This document shows positions 1 through 10,776 of a DNA stretch of 64,000 nucleotides, piece by piece. Every line of letters starts with the position of its first letter. The stretch's first letter is position 1. The notes under the pieces were generated by a model. That model had not been told where the DNA came from and ran no database searches. It was given only the letters and a program-made list of their open reading frames with translations. Both the position numbers and the translations under genes were made by a program. The stretch comes from Acinetobacter sp. C32I (GTDB taxonomy: Bacteria; Pseudomonadota; Gammaproteobacteria; Pseudomonadales; Moraxellaceae). The stretch lies in the NCBI RefSeq assembly GCF_023702715.1, contig NZ_CP098480.1, forward strand, positions 2,356,001 through 2,420,000. Direction: 5' to 3'.

Positions 1-1
1 A

Positions 2-1039
2 GAAATAATCAAGAACAATGCAAATTATTTAGAATCACAAATAGACCCCAAAACAGGAAAATTTATCTACGGATATGTTCCAGCCCATAATGAAAAATTA
101 ATAAGCTACAACAGTATTCGTCATTGTACTTCACTATATTCTTTATTGGAGGTATTTGAAGTTTCTGATGATTTTATTAACCATGACAAAATTAAAGCAG
201 GAATTAACTACACCATCAACAACCTTATAAAATTCAGTGATGATAAATCATCAGCTTTCATTATTGAAAAAAACAAAGATAATATTGAAATAAAATTGGG
301 GGCAAATGCTGCTGCCATCTTAATGTTTACAAAACATCAAGAAATTACAGGTAGTAATGAATTTTTATTTATTACTGAAAAATTAGCCAATGGCATTAAA
401 ACGATGATTAAGCCAAATGGACAAACCATCCATATCATTGATTATCCATCACTAGAAATTAAAGAAGAATATAGAGTTATTTACTATGATGGTGAAGCAG
501 CTTTAGCATTACTCCGACTTTACCAATTGAATAATGATCAAGATCTACTTACAACAGTAAAAATAATGTATGAGCACTTTATCAAAAATGACTACTGGAA
601 ATATAATGACCACTGGCTTAGTTACTGTACAAACGAACTTAGCCTTATATGTCCTGAGGAAAAATACTTTGAATTTGGAATAAAAAATTATTTACCATAT
701 TTAAAGAGATATAAATACCGCCGAACTGCCAGAGGAACATTTCTTGAAATGCTCATGGCTTCTTACAAAATGGTTTCCAGACTCCCACATCAAAAAAGTA
801 ACGCGCTATTTGAAAAATCTAAATTTTCTGAATTATGCGATGTTATAAATACAAGATTAGAATATCAACGAGTAATTGGTTATTTTTACCCAGAAATTGC
901 GATGTATTTTAAAAAACCGAATATTATTTTAAATAGTTTTTTTGTTAGACAAGAAAACTTTCGTACTCGGATTGATGATAACGAACACAACCTATCTGGT
1001 TATATTGCTTATTACTTACATTTTAAGGATAAACCATGA
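2..1039 (+). CDS. Helical (alpha/alpha toroid-like) protein of a glycan locus, 5' end outside the window
   Basis: The frame is open from base 2 with no start codon that fits, so the gene begins before the window. About 345 residues are visible. The sequence is rich in predicted helices and includes motifs such as RHCTSLYSLLE and YYDGEAALALLRLYQL, which remind me of alpha/alpha-barrel sugar-processing enzymes. I cannot assign a named family. Its stop codon overlaps the start of the acetyltransferase (ATGA at 1036-1039), so the two are translationally coupled. The gene is the first visible member of a four-gene rightward operon with a glycosyltransferase, which suggests a role in making or modifying a surface glycan. 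That role is inferred from context only. Confidence 0.75.
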   Translation, partial: EIIKNNANYLESQIDPKTGKFIYGYVPAHNEKLISYNSIRHCTSLYSLLEVFEVSDDFINHDKIKAGINYTINNLIKFSDDKSSAFIIEKNKDNIEIKLGANAAAILMFTKHQEITGSNEFLFITEKLANGIKTMIKPNGQTIHIIDYPSLEIKEEYRVIYYDGEAALALLRLYQLNNDQDLLTTVKIMYEHFIKNDYWKYNDHWLSYCTNELSLICPEEKYFEFGIKNYLPYLKRYKYRRTARGTFLEMLMASYKMVSRLPHQKSNALFEKSKFSELCDVINTRLEYQRVIGYFYPEIAMYFKKPNIILNSFFVRQENFRTRIDDNEHNLSGYIAYYLHFKDKP

Positions 1040-1800
1040 ACAAACATAAATATATTCTATCAAATGAAACCACTCAAATTGAATTTTTTAAAATTGAAAA
1101 ATTTCTTCAAAAAATAAATATTAATATGCTTTTCTTAAAAAGAAACCCTCATAAGCTTATTAATTTAAACAATGACTTAAGAATTGAAGGATATAACAAC
1201 TTCTATAGTAATATCTTAAATTTATGCACCATTGGTGCATTTTCCTATTCCTCTTCAAATTTAGGCTATGGTGTTTCTATAGGTCGTTACTCAAGCTTAG
1301 CGGCCAATATAAAAATTATGGGAGCACACCATTTCCCCGAATGGATATCAACTTCCCCCCACTTTTATGCTGAAAGTTACCATAGTGTTGACCCTCAAAT
1401 GGTGACCCATATTCACCGAACTAAACGAAATGTTACTATTGGAAATGATGTATGGATAGGTGCTGATGTTGTTTTAAAAAGCGATATCAACATTGGAGAT
1501 GGCGCTATTATTGCATCGAATAGTATCGTAACTAAGGATGTTCCTCCTTATATGATTGTTGGTGGTAATCCAGCAAAAATCATTAGACCTAGATTTAGTG
1601 ATGATATTATTGAAAAATTAATAGACTTAAAATGGTGGAGATTCCATAAAAAGGATTTAAAGGGGTTAATGTTTGATGAACCTTATTTATTTATAGATTC
1701 CCTTAGAGAAAATATAGAATTAGAAAAATTGAAAGAATACTCTCCTCCATCTTTTACAAAAGATGATCTATTAAGCAAAATCAATGCAAAAACCACCTAG
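1036..1800 (+). CDS. CatB-related (xenobiotic acyltransferase type) O-acetyltransferase
   Basis: This 254-residue protein has the left-handed beta-helix hexapeptide pattern around residues 135-180 (VTIGNDVWIGADVVL, then INIGDGAIIASNSIV) followed by the VGGNPAKIIR motif typical of the family. A GAHHFPEW stretch at about residues 96-103 sits where these enzymes carry their catalytic histidine. Family members transfer an acetyl group from acetyl-CoA to a hydroxyl on a sugar or antibiotic. Next to a glycosyltransferase, sugar O-acetylation is the more likely job. The start overlaps the previous stop codon by four bases. The first ~55 residues are not obviously part of the hexapeptide fold, and the exact substrate cannot be read from sequence. 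Confidence 0.85.
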   Translation: MNKHKYILSNETTQIEFFKIEKFLQKININMLFLKRNPHKLINLNNDLRIEGYNNFYSNILNLCTIGAFSYSSSNLGYGVSIGRYSSLAANIKIMGAHHFPEWISTSPHFYAESYHSVDPQMVTHIHRTKRNVTIGNDVWIGADVVLKSDINIGDGAIIASNSIVTKDVPPYMIVGGNPAKIIRPRFSDDIIEKLIDLKWWRFHKKDLKGLMFDEPYLFIDSLRENIELEKLKEYSPPSFTKDDLLSKINAKTT

Positions 1801-1827
1801 CCCTCTAATTCAAGTTGACTTAATATT

Positions 1828-3369
1828 ATGAAAAAGCAATATTTCTTCTTATTTCCAAAAATTGACGAGAAAAAAAATGGATTGGTTTTTGCCCTATTAA
1901 AACGTGCAAAAATACTTCATGAAAGATTGGGAATTGATCCAATCATTATTACAACAGATTTTGATCGTGCTTTAGCTAAAAATTATTGGAACTTAATTTC
2001 TACTGATCTAGCTCCTTCGACTATTGGCTATCTCAACTTATATGGCGACTTACAAGGAACTCCTTTACGGCTTGCTGAAAAAAAACATCATATCCATGAG
2101 AAAAAAATGTTTAATGAAAACGTATTAAACATGCAAATATCAAATACTTTTAATCAACGATTTCACGATTTTAGTAATAAAAATTACCTATACGAAATAC
2201 GACAAGAAGAATCTCCTACTTTGCGCTATGTAAATACATTTCAAAAGGGTATTAAAAATGGACGTCTTATATATGATAGCTATGGTTTTCTAAGCTGTAT
2301 TCAAATTATCAGCCCTAGCTCTCAAACCGTTATAACAGAGACTTATTTTCATACCAAAGGCCACCCCGTAATTATTAAAAATTACCAACTAAATGAAAAA
2401 AATAAAAATACGCTTATTAATATTTTTTTATTGAATGAAAGTGGTGTTATTACTGAAGTATTTGATACGGAAGCTCAACTCATTCAATATTGGTTTTTAA
2501 AAATTTCAAAAAGCTATCAAAATGATCTCATGTATATTTTGATTGATCGTGCTATTCATTTTTTTGAACCTCTTCAAAAAATAAAGCAAAAAAATATGCG
2601 TTTCGTTGGCACAATTCATGCTACTCATTTAAATGGATCAGACATTTATAAATCGAGTATTAACCGACATTATCGAGGTTATTTTGACAATAGTGACGCA
2701 CTAGATGCACTCGTCATTTTAACTGAACACCAAAAAGATCATATTCAAAAGAGATTTGGGTTAGACAAAAAACTATTTGTTATTCCACATATTTATGAAA
2801 AACCCATTGATCATGTCAATCACAGCCAACGAGATCCTCAATTCTGCTTAACTATAGCTCGTTATGATAAAGCTAAAAATCTAGACAGTCTTATTCGAAT
2901 ATTCAAACAAGTTATTGAGGAAGTACCGAATGCTTATTTAAATATTTATGGTTTTGGTAGCGAGCAGAATTTTTTGCAAAATGAGATTGATCATCATAAG
3001 TTAAATAGTCATATTAAGCTGATGGGCTATGATGAAAATACTGATAGTTTATACAATAAAGCAAGTCTATTTCTGTTCTCAAGCCGCTCTGAAGGCTTTG
3101 GTATGGCTGTTCTAGAAGCCTTATGTCATGGCTGCCCAGTTGTCAGTTACAATATCGATTATGGTCCATCAGATATGATTCAAGATGATACGAATGGCTT
3201 CTTGATCCCTTTCCAAGATGAAACACTATATGCTGAAAAAGTCATTTCTTTACTTAAAGATCAACATAAGCGAGAGCAGTTTAGTCAAGCAGCCTATGCT
3301 TGCACTCATCTGACAGATCAACAAAAATTTGCTCAAAAATGGCAAGCTCTTTTTGATGCAATTCAATGA
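1828..3369 (+). CDS. TagE/GtfA/SdgB-like glycosyltransferase (GT-B, family 4 type)
   Basis: This 513-residue protein matches the size and layout of poly(glycerol-phosphate) glucosyltransferase TagE, the serine-rich-repeat glycosyltransferase GtfA and the staphylococcal SD-repeat glycosyltransferases SdgA/SdgB. An N-terminal Rossmann-like part (KIDEKKNGLVFALLKRA) is followed by a beta-rich insert at about residues 130-220 (DUF1975-like, with LIYDSYGFLSCIQI) and a C-terminal GT4 donor-binding domain. The donor domain shows ARYDKAKNLD at about 344-353 and the E-x7-E motif (EGFGMAVLE) at about 422-430. The family transfers a sugar from a nucleotide donor to an acceptor polymer or to serine hydroxyls. 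The convergent neighbour encodes an SD-repeat adhesin, which makes that protein an attractive acceptor. This acceptor assignment is inference. No signal peptide is visible, so it should act in the cytoplasm. Confidence 0.88.
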   Translation: MKKQYFFLFPKIDEKKNGLVFALLKRAKILHERLGIDPIIITTDFDRALAKNYWNLISTDLAPSTIGYLNLYGDLQGTPLRLAEKKHHIHEKKMFNENVLNMQISNTFNQRFHDFSNKNYLYEIRQEESPTLRYVNTFQKGIKNGRLIYDSYGFLSCIQIISPSSQTVITETYFHTKGHPVIIKNYQLNEKNKNTLINIFLLNESGVITEVFDTEAQLIQYWFLKISKSYQNDLMYILIDRAIHFFEPLQKIKQKNMRFVGTIHATHLNGSDIYKSSINRHYRGYFDNSDALDALVILTEHQKDHIQKRFGLDKKLFVIPHIYEKPIDHVNHSQRDPQFCLTIARYDKAKNLDSLIRIFKQVIEEVPNAYLNIYGFGSEQNFLQNEIDHHKLNSHIKLMGYDENTDSLYNKASLFLFSSRSEGFGMAVLEALCHGCPVVSYNIDYGPSDMIQDDTNGFLIPFQDETLYAEKVISLLKDQHKREQFSQAAYACTHLTDQQKFAQKWQALFDAIQ

Positions 3370-4400
3370 TAAAGCAATTTTCTTCAAATAAAGGAGTCAT
3401 TTTTTTATTTTCAATACTTCATTTCGGCTTTTACGTTAATGCAAATGCCGATTGTGACTCTAGCAGTCCTTCTGTCGTTGCTCAACTTGATCATGTCTAT
3501 TATGCAAGCTCTAATCTCCGGATTTTTTATACAAAATCTGGAGAAAATGCCCTGCAATTTCCTGTAGATAAAAACAAAAATAAAGTACCCGATTATATTG
3601 AAAATATTGCAATTCAAGCAAATTCAATACGTCAAGCTTGGACATTACTAGGTTATCAGGATCCATTAAAAAGTCCACGTTATAAAGAAAGGGTCCAATA
3701 TATTGATATACAAATACAGCAATTAAATGGTCTCGGCCTTGCCTTTGATGAGCCCCATCGACATGTCAACAATCCATTGAAGCAAAATGCATGTGCTTTA
3801 GTTATATTGATTAGCAATAATATTCCAAATCTAACGGGAAACTCTTCGGTTGTTGCCCATGAGTTATTTCATCTTTATACCTATGGCTATACAATGTTTA
3901 AACAACCCTGGCTCGCCGAAAGCTTAGCAGCCTGGTCAGAAGGTATTATTAGGAAAGGTAAGATTGGTGCATATGGCCAAAGAAACTTGCCTGAAAATGA
4001 AGAAGATTTTAATAAATATATTTTGCAAAGAACGTATAAGACCTCTCAATTATGGAACCGACTCACCGTCCTTATAGATGATACATCTAATGAAGAACTA
4101 CGTTTACCATCACCCCTCTTAGAAATGAAATACACTGATGGACAACCAGTATTTCAAGATCCCTATCTAAAAGGCACTTTCTTTATAAGGACATTTCTTG
4201 AAAATCTTGGCAAGCAAGATCAACAAATTGCTCATTTAAATAATTGGGATTTGTATCGCTGGAAAGAAGGCGATCAGAAATCAGCTCGTTTTAATCAGCA
4301 AGTTTTAAATACTTTATTGATAACTTTAGAAAAAGAAAATCAGCATCATGCAGAGAAAAGAAATTTTCAAAAACTTTTAAAAAAAATCATCAAAAATTAA
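3366..4400 (+). CDS. Secreted protein with HExxH metallopeptidase-like motif
   Basis: The start codon overlaps the glycosyltransferase stop (ATGA at 3366-3369), so this is the last gene of the operon. The 344-residue product has a signal-peptide-like N-terminus of about 28 residues ending near ANA. It has a calcium-loop-like stretch DKNKNKVPDYIE at about 68-79, common in secreted bacterial proteases. It also has His165-Glu-Leu-Phe-His169, followed by Glu185 in LAESLAAWSEG, which fits the third zinc ligand of gluzincin-type metallopeptidases. I do not recognise a named family. It could process or shape the neighbouring adhesin in the periplasm or outside the cell, or the fold could be catalytically inactive. 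Activity and target are inference. Confidence 0.8.
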   Translation: MIKQFSSNKGVIFLFSILHFGFYVNANADCDSSSPSVVAQLDHVYYASSNLRIFYTKSGENALQFPVDKNKNKVPDYIENIAIQANSIRQAWTLLGYQDPLKSPRYKERVQYIDIQIQQLNGLGLAFDEPHRHVNNPLKQNACALVILISNNIPNLTGNSSVVAHELFHLYTYGYTMFKQPWLAESLAAWSEGIIRKGKIGAYGQRNLPENEEDFNKYILQRTYKTSQLWNRLTVLIDDTSNEELRLPSPLLEMKYTDGQPVFQDPYLKGTFFIRTFLENLGKQDQQIAHLNNWDLYRWKEGDQKSARFNQQVLNTLLITLEKENQHHAEKRNFQKLLKKIIKN

Positions 4401-4474
4401 AAACCTCATTAATTTTATTTTCATAAAAAACTAAATAAACTACTCTCTAGCAGTCATTGCTTTTTTTTAAATAA

Positions 4475-4504
4475 AAAAGAGAAGGCACTTATGCCTTCTC
4501 TTTT
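4475..4504. terminator. Bidirectional terminator between convergent operons
   Basis: The stem GAGAAGGC / GCCTTCTC with a six-base loop is flanked by A-runs on the left and T-runs on the right. It therefore works on both strands between the glycan operon and the adhesin gene. Confidence 0.85.
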
Positions 4505-4533
4505 ATTTATAAGCTTATATCAATAACAATCAA

Positions 4534-7461
4534 TTAAAACAGCAACTGATTGTTATTTAACAACTCATCCAGTGTTGTATCTGTATTTTTCAGCACAATG
4601 AGATCTGTCGAGTTATAGGCATTTCCTGTACCGTCACGATCAATACTAATCAAAGTATTACCCGCACCGTCAGAAGTTACAGACACATAATTTGCAATAT
4701 TGTCTGCATTAGCACCATCTAACAATGCACTAACATCAACTTTATCACCTTGTGCCAAATTGAAGTCAGTCCATTCATCTTTACCATTACCGCCCGTTGC
4801 ATCTGCAGCGTTCAGTAAGTTATAGACAACTGTATCTGCTCCAGCTCCAGCCGTGATGATGTCATGACTAGCCGTACTGATAACCTCACTACCAATGTTC
4901 ACGCTCAATGTTGCAGGTGTACTTTCGTCACCCGTTGCAGCAACCAGTTTATAGTTCAATGTAGCAACATCACCAGAAGTCGCAGAACCATTTGCTGTGA
5001 ACGTATATGTTCCATTTGCCGAAACAACGAAGGTACCATCTTCAACCGAGATTGTTTGACCATTGGCTTGTACATATGTACCAGGTGATGTTTCTACAAA
5101 TACTTTCGTACTTGCACCGCCCGTTACATCGACACCATTACCAGAATCATCTGTTAACAAGTTACCCGTAGCAGTTACCGTCGCACCATTACCAACGAAT
5201 TGGTCATAATGTGTGAAAGTAGCATTTACTGTAGTGTTGACAGTGGTTGTATTCGTTCCAGCAATCAGAGGAATATTCGATTCTGTGCTACCAAACACGA
5301 CTCGCCATTGGCTAGTAGTATCTGAAGCAGAAACCTGATAAGAGCCACTGATCAACACGGTACCACCAGCATCACCTAAAATTGGTGATGAATGTACAAC
5401 AGACGCTGACGCTCCTGGTTGAGTTGTCCAAACACCATTCACAAGTTTTTGTACTTGATAACTGAAAGTATCACCATTAGCAGAGCTATCGAAGATACCA
5501 CCTTGTGTAGTAACAGAGAAATTAATCGATGCGGCAGTATTTGCAGCGACATTAATCACATCACTCGTATCACTACCAGCAACTGAAGTAGCAGCACCAA
5601 ATAATGGTTTCGTACTACTTGCTTGCATACTACCCGTATCAACAGTTGTATTGGTTGATGGAACTAAAGTAATCGCAGCTGCTGCTGTATTATCAGTTGC
5701 CGTCAACTCTACTACGCCATCTTGAGTTGGATCTTCTGGCCACGTGATATCAAGATCATTTGTATCAATGCGAATATTCAAAGTCGCTGTATCTTGATGC
5801 CCATCGCTGTCTTGAAGGGTATAAGTGAAGCTATCAACTTTACCTAGACTATTTGGAATGGTGAAATCACGGATGTATTCATAATTACCATTCTTATCAA
5901 TAAACAGTTCACCATATTCACCTTGAATACGTGTTGCACCATTCTGATCTTGCGGTAAAGCAATCACTGCGCCACTTTCATTCGCTACGCTAATAACAGT
6001 TGCTGTTTGACCAGCATGAATCACATCAGCTACATCAGTTGGATTCTCAGGATTATTCGCTGTAATCACATTACCTTTCGCAACGACATCACCATAATCA
6101 CTTAATACTTCGTTGGAAACATTAATTCCAGCAATACCAATTGCTGTAACGTTAACACCGACTCCAGGAGTTAATACCAGAGCATATTTACCTTCAGGTA
6201 AGTCAGTAATCGTAGCACCACCTGAAATAATACCTCCGATGAAACCGATCATTAGACCAACACTATCTAGTTTGTCATACGGTTCATAACCACCTGTGTT
6301 CTCATTGTAACGAAGCACATTGAGATCATAAGCACCTAAGCCTCCACCAGCGAGAACACCGAAGAAAGACACATCAAATGTCATTACTCCGCCTTCTGGT
6401 ACGGTTACTTCCATAGGTGTTTGACCTTTAAGATCAATAATTGGACCGATGAATGACAATGATGGGAAGGTAACTAATGCACCACCAGGAATGTCTGGAT
6501 TAGTGACTACAGGAGTAATCTCACTTAAAACAGTTGCTACATCACTAATTGCATCTAAATACAATGGTGCTGTTGCTTCTGTCGGTTGTGATTCATTACC
6601 TGCAGCATCTGTCGCAGTCACATCGACTACTTCATTATTCGCAAGATCCGCTGGGTTGACTGGAACAGTGTAGTTGCCATTTTCATCGGTAACCGCTGTA
6701 CCCAATACATTACCGTCTTGGTCTTTAACTGTCACTGTTGAACCTGGTTCCGCTGTACCTGTTACTGCATCACCGTCATCGTTGAACTCTGCAGTCGGTG
6801 CATTTGGTGCAGTTGTGTCATCAGCTGTCGCTTGTGTTGGTTCAGATTCATTTCCAGCAGCATCTGTTGCAGTCACATCGACCACTTCACCATTGGTTAA
6901 TGGCGTCGTGAGATCTACTGTATAGTTGCCGTTTTCATCGGTAACCGCTGTACCCAATACGTTGCCGTTTTGGTCTTTAACCGTCACTGTTGAACCTGGT
7001 TCTGCTGTACCTGTTACTTGCGTGCCATCATTAACAACATCCGCAGTTGGTGCATTTGGTGCAGTTGTGTCATCAGCTGTCGCTTGTGTTGGTTCAGATT
7101 CATTTCCAGCAGCATCTGTCGCAGTTACATCGACCACTTCACCATTGGTTAATGGTGAAGTGAGATCTACTGTGTAGTTGCCGTTTTCATCGGTAACCGC
7201 TGTACCCAATACGTTGCCGTTTTGGTCTTTAACCGTCACTGTTGAACCTGGTTCTGCTGTACCTGTTACTTGCGTGCCGTCATTAACAACATCCGCAGTC
7301 GGTGCATTCGGTGCAGTTGTGTCATCAGCTGTCGCTTGTGTTGGTTCAGATTCATTTCCAGCAGCATCTGTTGCAGTTACATCAACCACTTCACCATTGG
7401 TTAATGGCGTCGTGAGATCTACTGTGTAGTTGCCGTTTTCATCGGTAACCGCTGTACCCAA
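4534..7461 (-). CDS. C-terminal piece of the SD-repeat adhesin: Ig-like repeats and type I secretion signal
   Basis: The piece has 975 codons from the first internal ATG, but the frame is open upstream through the start of the SD tract to about 7730, so this ATG is not the real start. It begins with 84-residue Ig-like repeats ([20 protein letters not shown] and relatives). A BapA/VCBS-like beta region follows, including [20 protein letters not shown]. The end matches the C-terminal target domain of type I-secreted giant adhesins: a glycine-rich GAGADTVVY element, a [16 protein letters not shown] motif and the hydrophobic tail NNNQLLF. This end would be exported first, through the transporter encoded at 12543-17394. 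Confidence 0.85.
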   Translation of the reverse strand: MGTAVTDENGNYTVDLTTPLTNGEVVDVTATDAAGNESEPTQATADDTTAPNAPTADVVNDGTQVTGTAEPGSTVTVKDQNGNVLGTAVTDENGNYTVDLTSPLTNGEVVDVTATDAAGNESEPTQATADDTTAPNAPTADVVNDGTQVTGTAEPGSTVTVKDQNGNVLGTAVTDENGNYTVDLTTPLTNGEVVDVTATDAAGNESEPTQATADDTTAPNAPTAEFNDDGDAVTGTAEPGSTVTVKDQDGNVLGTAVTDENGNYTVPVNPADLANNEVVDVTATDAAGNESQPTEATAPLYLDAISDVATVLSEITPVVTNPDIPGGALVTFPSLSFIGPIIDLKGQTPMEVTVPEGGVMTFDVSFFGVLAGGGLGAYDLNVLRYNENTGGYEPYDKLDSVGLMIGFIGGIISGGATITDLPEGKYALVLTPGVGVNVTAIGIAGINVSNEVLSDYGDVVAKGNVITANNPENPTDVADVIHAGQTATVISVANESGAVIALPQDQNGATRIQGEYGELFIDKNGNYEYIRDFTIPNSLGKVDSFTYTLQDSDGHQDTATLNIRIDTNDLDITWPEDPTQDGVVELTATDNTAAAAITLVPSTNTTVDTGSMQASSTKPLFGAATSVAGSDTSDVINVAANTAASINFSVTTQGGIFDSSANGDTFSYQVQKLVNGVWTTQPGASASVVHSSPILGDAGGTVLISGSYQVSASDTTSQWRVVFGSTESNIPLIAGTNTTTVNTTVNATFTHYDQFVGNGATVTATGNLLTDDSGNGVDVTGGASTKVFVETSPGTYVQANGQTISVEDGTFVVSANGTYTFTANGSATSGDVATLNYKLVAATGDESTPATLSVNIGSEVISTASHDIITAGAGADTVVYNLLNAADATGGNGKDEWTDFNLAQGDKVDVSALLDGANADNIANYVSVTSDGAGNTLISIDRDGTGNAYNSTDLIVLKNTDTTLDELLNNNQLLF

Positions 7462-7570
7462 TACGTTGCCGTTTTGGTCTTTAACAGTGATTGTTGAACC
7501 TGGTTCTGCTGTACCTGTAACTTGCGTGCCGTCATTAACAACATCAGCTGTTGGAGCATCTGGCGCAGTA
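6674..7570 (-). repeat. 252-bp tandem repeats encoding Ig-like domains
   Basis: Near-identical units start at 6674, 6926, 7178 and 7430, an exact 252-bp (84-codon) period, each encoding one Big-type Ig-like domain. The last unit runs directly into the SD tract. Copy number is likely to vary between strains. Confidence 0.9.
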
Positions 7571-7572
7571 GT

Positions 7573-10500
7573 GTCATCAGAATCGCTGTCAGAGTCAGAA
7601 TCGCTGTCAGAGTCAGAATCGCTGTCAGAGTCAGAGTCGCTGTCAGAATCTGAGTCGCTGTCAGAATCAGAATCGCTGTCAGAGTCAGAATCGCTGTCAG
7701 AGTCTGAGTCGCTGTCAGAGTCAGAATCGCGCTGTCGCTGTCAGAGTCTGAGTCGTCTGAGTCGCTGTCAGAGTCAGAATCGCTGTCAGAGTCAGAATCG
7801 CTGTCAGAGTCTGAGTCGCTGTCAGAGTCAGAATCGCTGTCGCTGTCAGAGTCAGAATGTCAGTCGCTGTCAGAGTCTGAATCGCTGTCAGAGTCAGAAT
7901 CAGAGTCTGAATCACTGTCAGAGAATCAGAGTCGCTGTCAGAGTCAGAATCGCTGTCAGAGTCAGAATCACTGTCAGAGTCTGAGTCGCTGTCAGAGTCA
8001 GAATGTCAGAATCTGCTGTCAGTCAGAATCAGAATCGAGTCGCTGTCAGAGTCTGAGTCGCTGTCAGAGTCAGAATCGCTGTCAGAGTCAGAATCGCTGT
8101 CAGTCAGAATCGCTGTCAGAGTCAGAATCGCTGTCAGAGAGTCTGAGTCGCTGTCAGAGTCAGAATCGCTGAGAGTCGAGTCTGTCAGAGTCAGAATCGC
8201 TGTCAGAGTCAGAATCGCTGTCAGAGTCAGAATCGCTGTCAGAGTCTGAGAGTCGCTGTCAGAGTCAGAATCGCTGTCGAGTCTGTCAGAGAGTCGCTGA
8301 ATCGCTGTCAGAGTCAGAGTCAGAGAGTCGAATCGCTGTCAGAGTCAGAATCTGAGTCGCTGTCAGAGTCAGAATCGCTGTCAGAGTCAGAATCGCTGTC
8401 AGAGTCAGAATCGCTGTCAGAGTCAGAATCGCTGTCAGAGTCAGAATCGCTGTCAGAGTCAGAATCGCTGTCGAGTCAGAATCTGTCAGAGTCAGAATCG
8501 CTGAGTCAGAGTCAGAATCGCTGTCAGAGTCAGAATCGCTGTCAGAGTCGCTGAGAATCGCTGTCAGAGTCAGAATCGCTGTCAGAGTCAGAATCGCTGT
8601 CAGAGTCAGAGATCGCTGTCAGAGTCAGAATCGCTGTCAGAGTCAGAATCGTCAGAGTCTGTCAGAGTCAGAATCGCTGTCAGAGTCAGAATCGAGTCGC
8701 TGTCAGATCGCTGTCAGAGTCAGAATCGAATCTGTCAGAGTCAGAATCAGAGAGTCAATCTGAGTCGCTGTCAGAGTCAGAATCGCTGTCAGAGTCTGAA
8801 TCGCTGTCAGAGTCAGAATCGCTGTCAGAGTCTGAGTCAGAAGAGTCAGAATCGCTGTCAGAGTCAGAATCGTGTCAGAATCGCTGTCAGAATCGCTGTC
8901 AGAGTCGCTGTCGCTGTCAGAGTCTGAGTCGCTGTCAGAGTCAGAGTCTGAATCGCTGTCAGAGTCAGAATCGCTGTCAGAGTCTGTCAGAGAATCGCTG
9001 TCAGAGTCAGATCAGAATCGCTGTCAGAGTCAGAATCGCTGTCAGAGTCTGAGTCGCTGAGAGTCAGAATCGCTGTCAGAGTCAGAATCGCTGTCAGAGT
9101 CAGAATCGCTGTCAGAGTCAGAATCGCTGTCAGAGTCAGAATCGCTGTCAGAGTCAGAATCGCTGTCAGAGTCAGAATCTGAGTCAGAGTCGCTGTCAGA
9201 GTCAGAATCGCTGTCAGAGTCATCAGAGTCTGAGTCGCTGTCAGAGTCAGAATCGCTGTCAGAGTCAGAATCGCTGTCAGAGTCAGAATCACTGTCAGAG
9301 TCAGAATCGCTGTCAGAGTCAGAATCGCTGTCAGAGTCAGAATCGCTGTCAGAGTCAGAATCGCTGTCAGAGTCAGAATCGCTGTCAGAGTCAGAATCGC
9401 TGTCAGAGTCAGAATCGCTGTCAGAGTCTGAGTCGCTGTCAGAGTCAGAATCGCTGTCAGAGTCAGAGTCACTGTCAGAATCGCTGTCAGAGTCAGAATC
9501 GCTGTCAGAGTCAGAATCGAGTCGTCAGAATCAGAATCGCTGTCGCTGTCAGAGTCTGAGTCGCTGTCAGAGTCAGAATCGCTGTCAGAGTCAGAATCGC
9601 TGTCGCTGTCAGAATCAGAATCGCTGTCAGAGTCAGAGTCGCTGTCAGAGTCAGAATCGCTGTCAGAGTCAGAATCGCTGTCAGAATCTGAGAGTCGCTG
9701 TCAGAGTCAGAGTCGCTGTCAGAGTCAGAATCGCTGTCAGAGTCAGAATCAGTCAGAGTCTCGCTGTCAGAGTCAGAATCGCTGTCAGAGTCTGAGTCAG
9801 AATCAGAGTCAGAATCAGAATCACTGTCAGAGTCAGAATCGCTGTCAGAGTCAGAATCGCTGTCAGAGAGAATCGAGTCTGTCAGAGTCAGAATCGCTGT
9901 CAGAGTCAGAATCGAATCGCTGTCAGAGTCAGAATCGCTGTCAGAGTCGCTGTCAGAGTCAGAATCGCTGTCAGAGTCAGAATCGCTGTCAGAGTCAGAA
10001 TCGCTGTCAGAGTCTGAGAATCGAATCTGTCAGAGTCAGAATCGCTGTCAGAGTCAGAATCGCTGTCAGAGTCAGAACAAGTCGCTGTCAGAATCAGAAT
10101 CGCTGTCAGAGTCAGTCTGAGTCAGAGTCGCTGTCAGAGTCAGAATCGCTGTCAGAGTCAGAATCACTGTCAGAGTCAGAATCAGAATCAGAATCGCTCG
10201 CCGTCAGAGTCAGAATCGCTGTCAGAGTCAGAATCGCTGTCAGAGTCAGAATCGCTGTCAAGTCAGAATCGCTGTCAGAGTCAGAATCGCTGTCAGAGTC
10301 AGAATCGCTGTCAGAGTCAGAATCGCTGTCAGAGTCAGAATCGCTCAGTCAGAGTCAGAATCGCTGTCAGAGTCAGAATCGCTGTCAGAGTCAGAATCGC
10401 TGTCAGAGTCAGAATCGCTGAGTCAGAGTCAGAATCGCTGTCAGAGTCTGAGTCGCTGTCAGAGTCAGAATCGCTGTCAGAGTCAGAATCGCTGTCAGAG

Positions 10501-10720
10501 TCTGAGTCAGAGTCAGAATCGCTGTCAGAGTCAGAATCGCTGTCAGAGTCAGAATCGCTGTCAGAGTCAGAATCGCTGTCAGAGTCAGAATCGCTGTCAG
10601 AGTCAGAATCTGAGTCGCTGTCAGAGTCTGTCAGAGTCGCTGTCAGAATCAGAGTGTCGAGTCAGAATCGCTGTCAGAGTCAGAATCTGAGTCGCTGTCA
10701 GAGTCTGAGTCGCTGTCGCC
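7573..10720 (-). repeat. 18-bp serine-aspartate (SD) codon repeats
   Basis: On the minus strand the unit GATTCTGACTCTGACAGC encodes Ser-Asp dipeptides and recurs for about 3.15 kb, enough for roughly 1,000 SD-rich residues. Serine codons TCT, TCA-type variants and AGC alternate, with sporadic single-codon changes. Units are frequently disturbed by short insertions or deletions that are not multiples of three, for example at 7728-7733 (two extra bases) and near 7855-7860. The stretch 9061-9470 is much more regular. The opposite strand also reads open as Ser-Glu/Leu repeats, but that is a by-product of the repeat. Confidence 0.93.
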
Positions 10721-10776
10721 ATCATCTGGAGCGATTACGTAACTTCAAGATTTATTACCCGCTTGGTCTTCAAGGC

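Noticed and set aside
7430..9060. Plus-strand reading frames of Ser-Glu/Leu repeats opposite the SD tract
   Set aside because: They follow automatically from the complementary repeat and have no start context or conserved ends.
7573..10720. CRISPR-like array of short repeats
   Set aside because: The repeat is continuous with no unique spacers, and it encodes Ser-Asp codons in frame with flanking adhesin domains.
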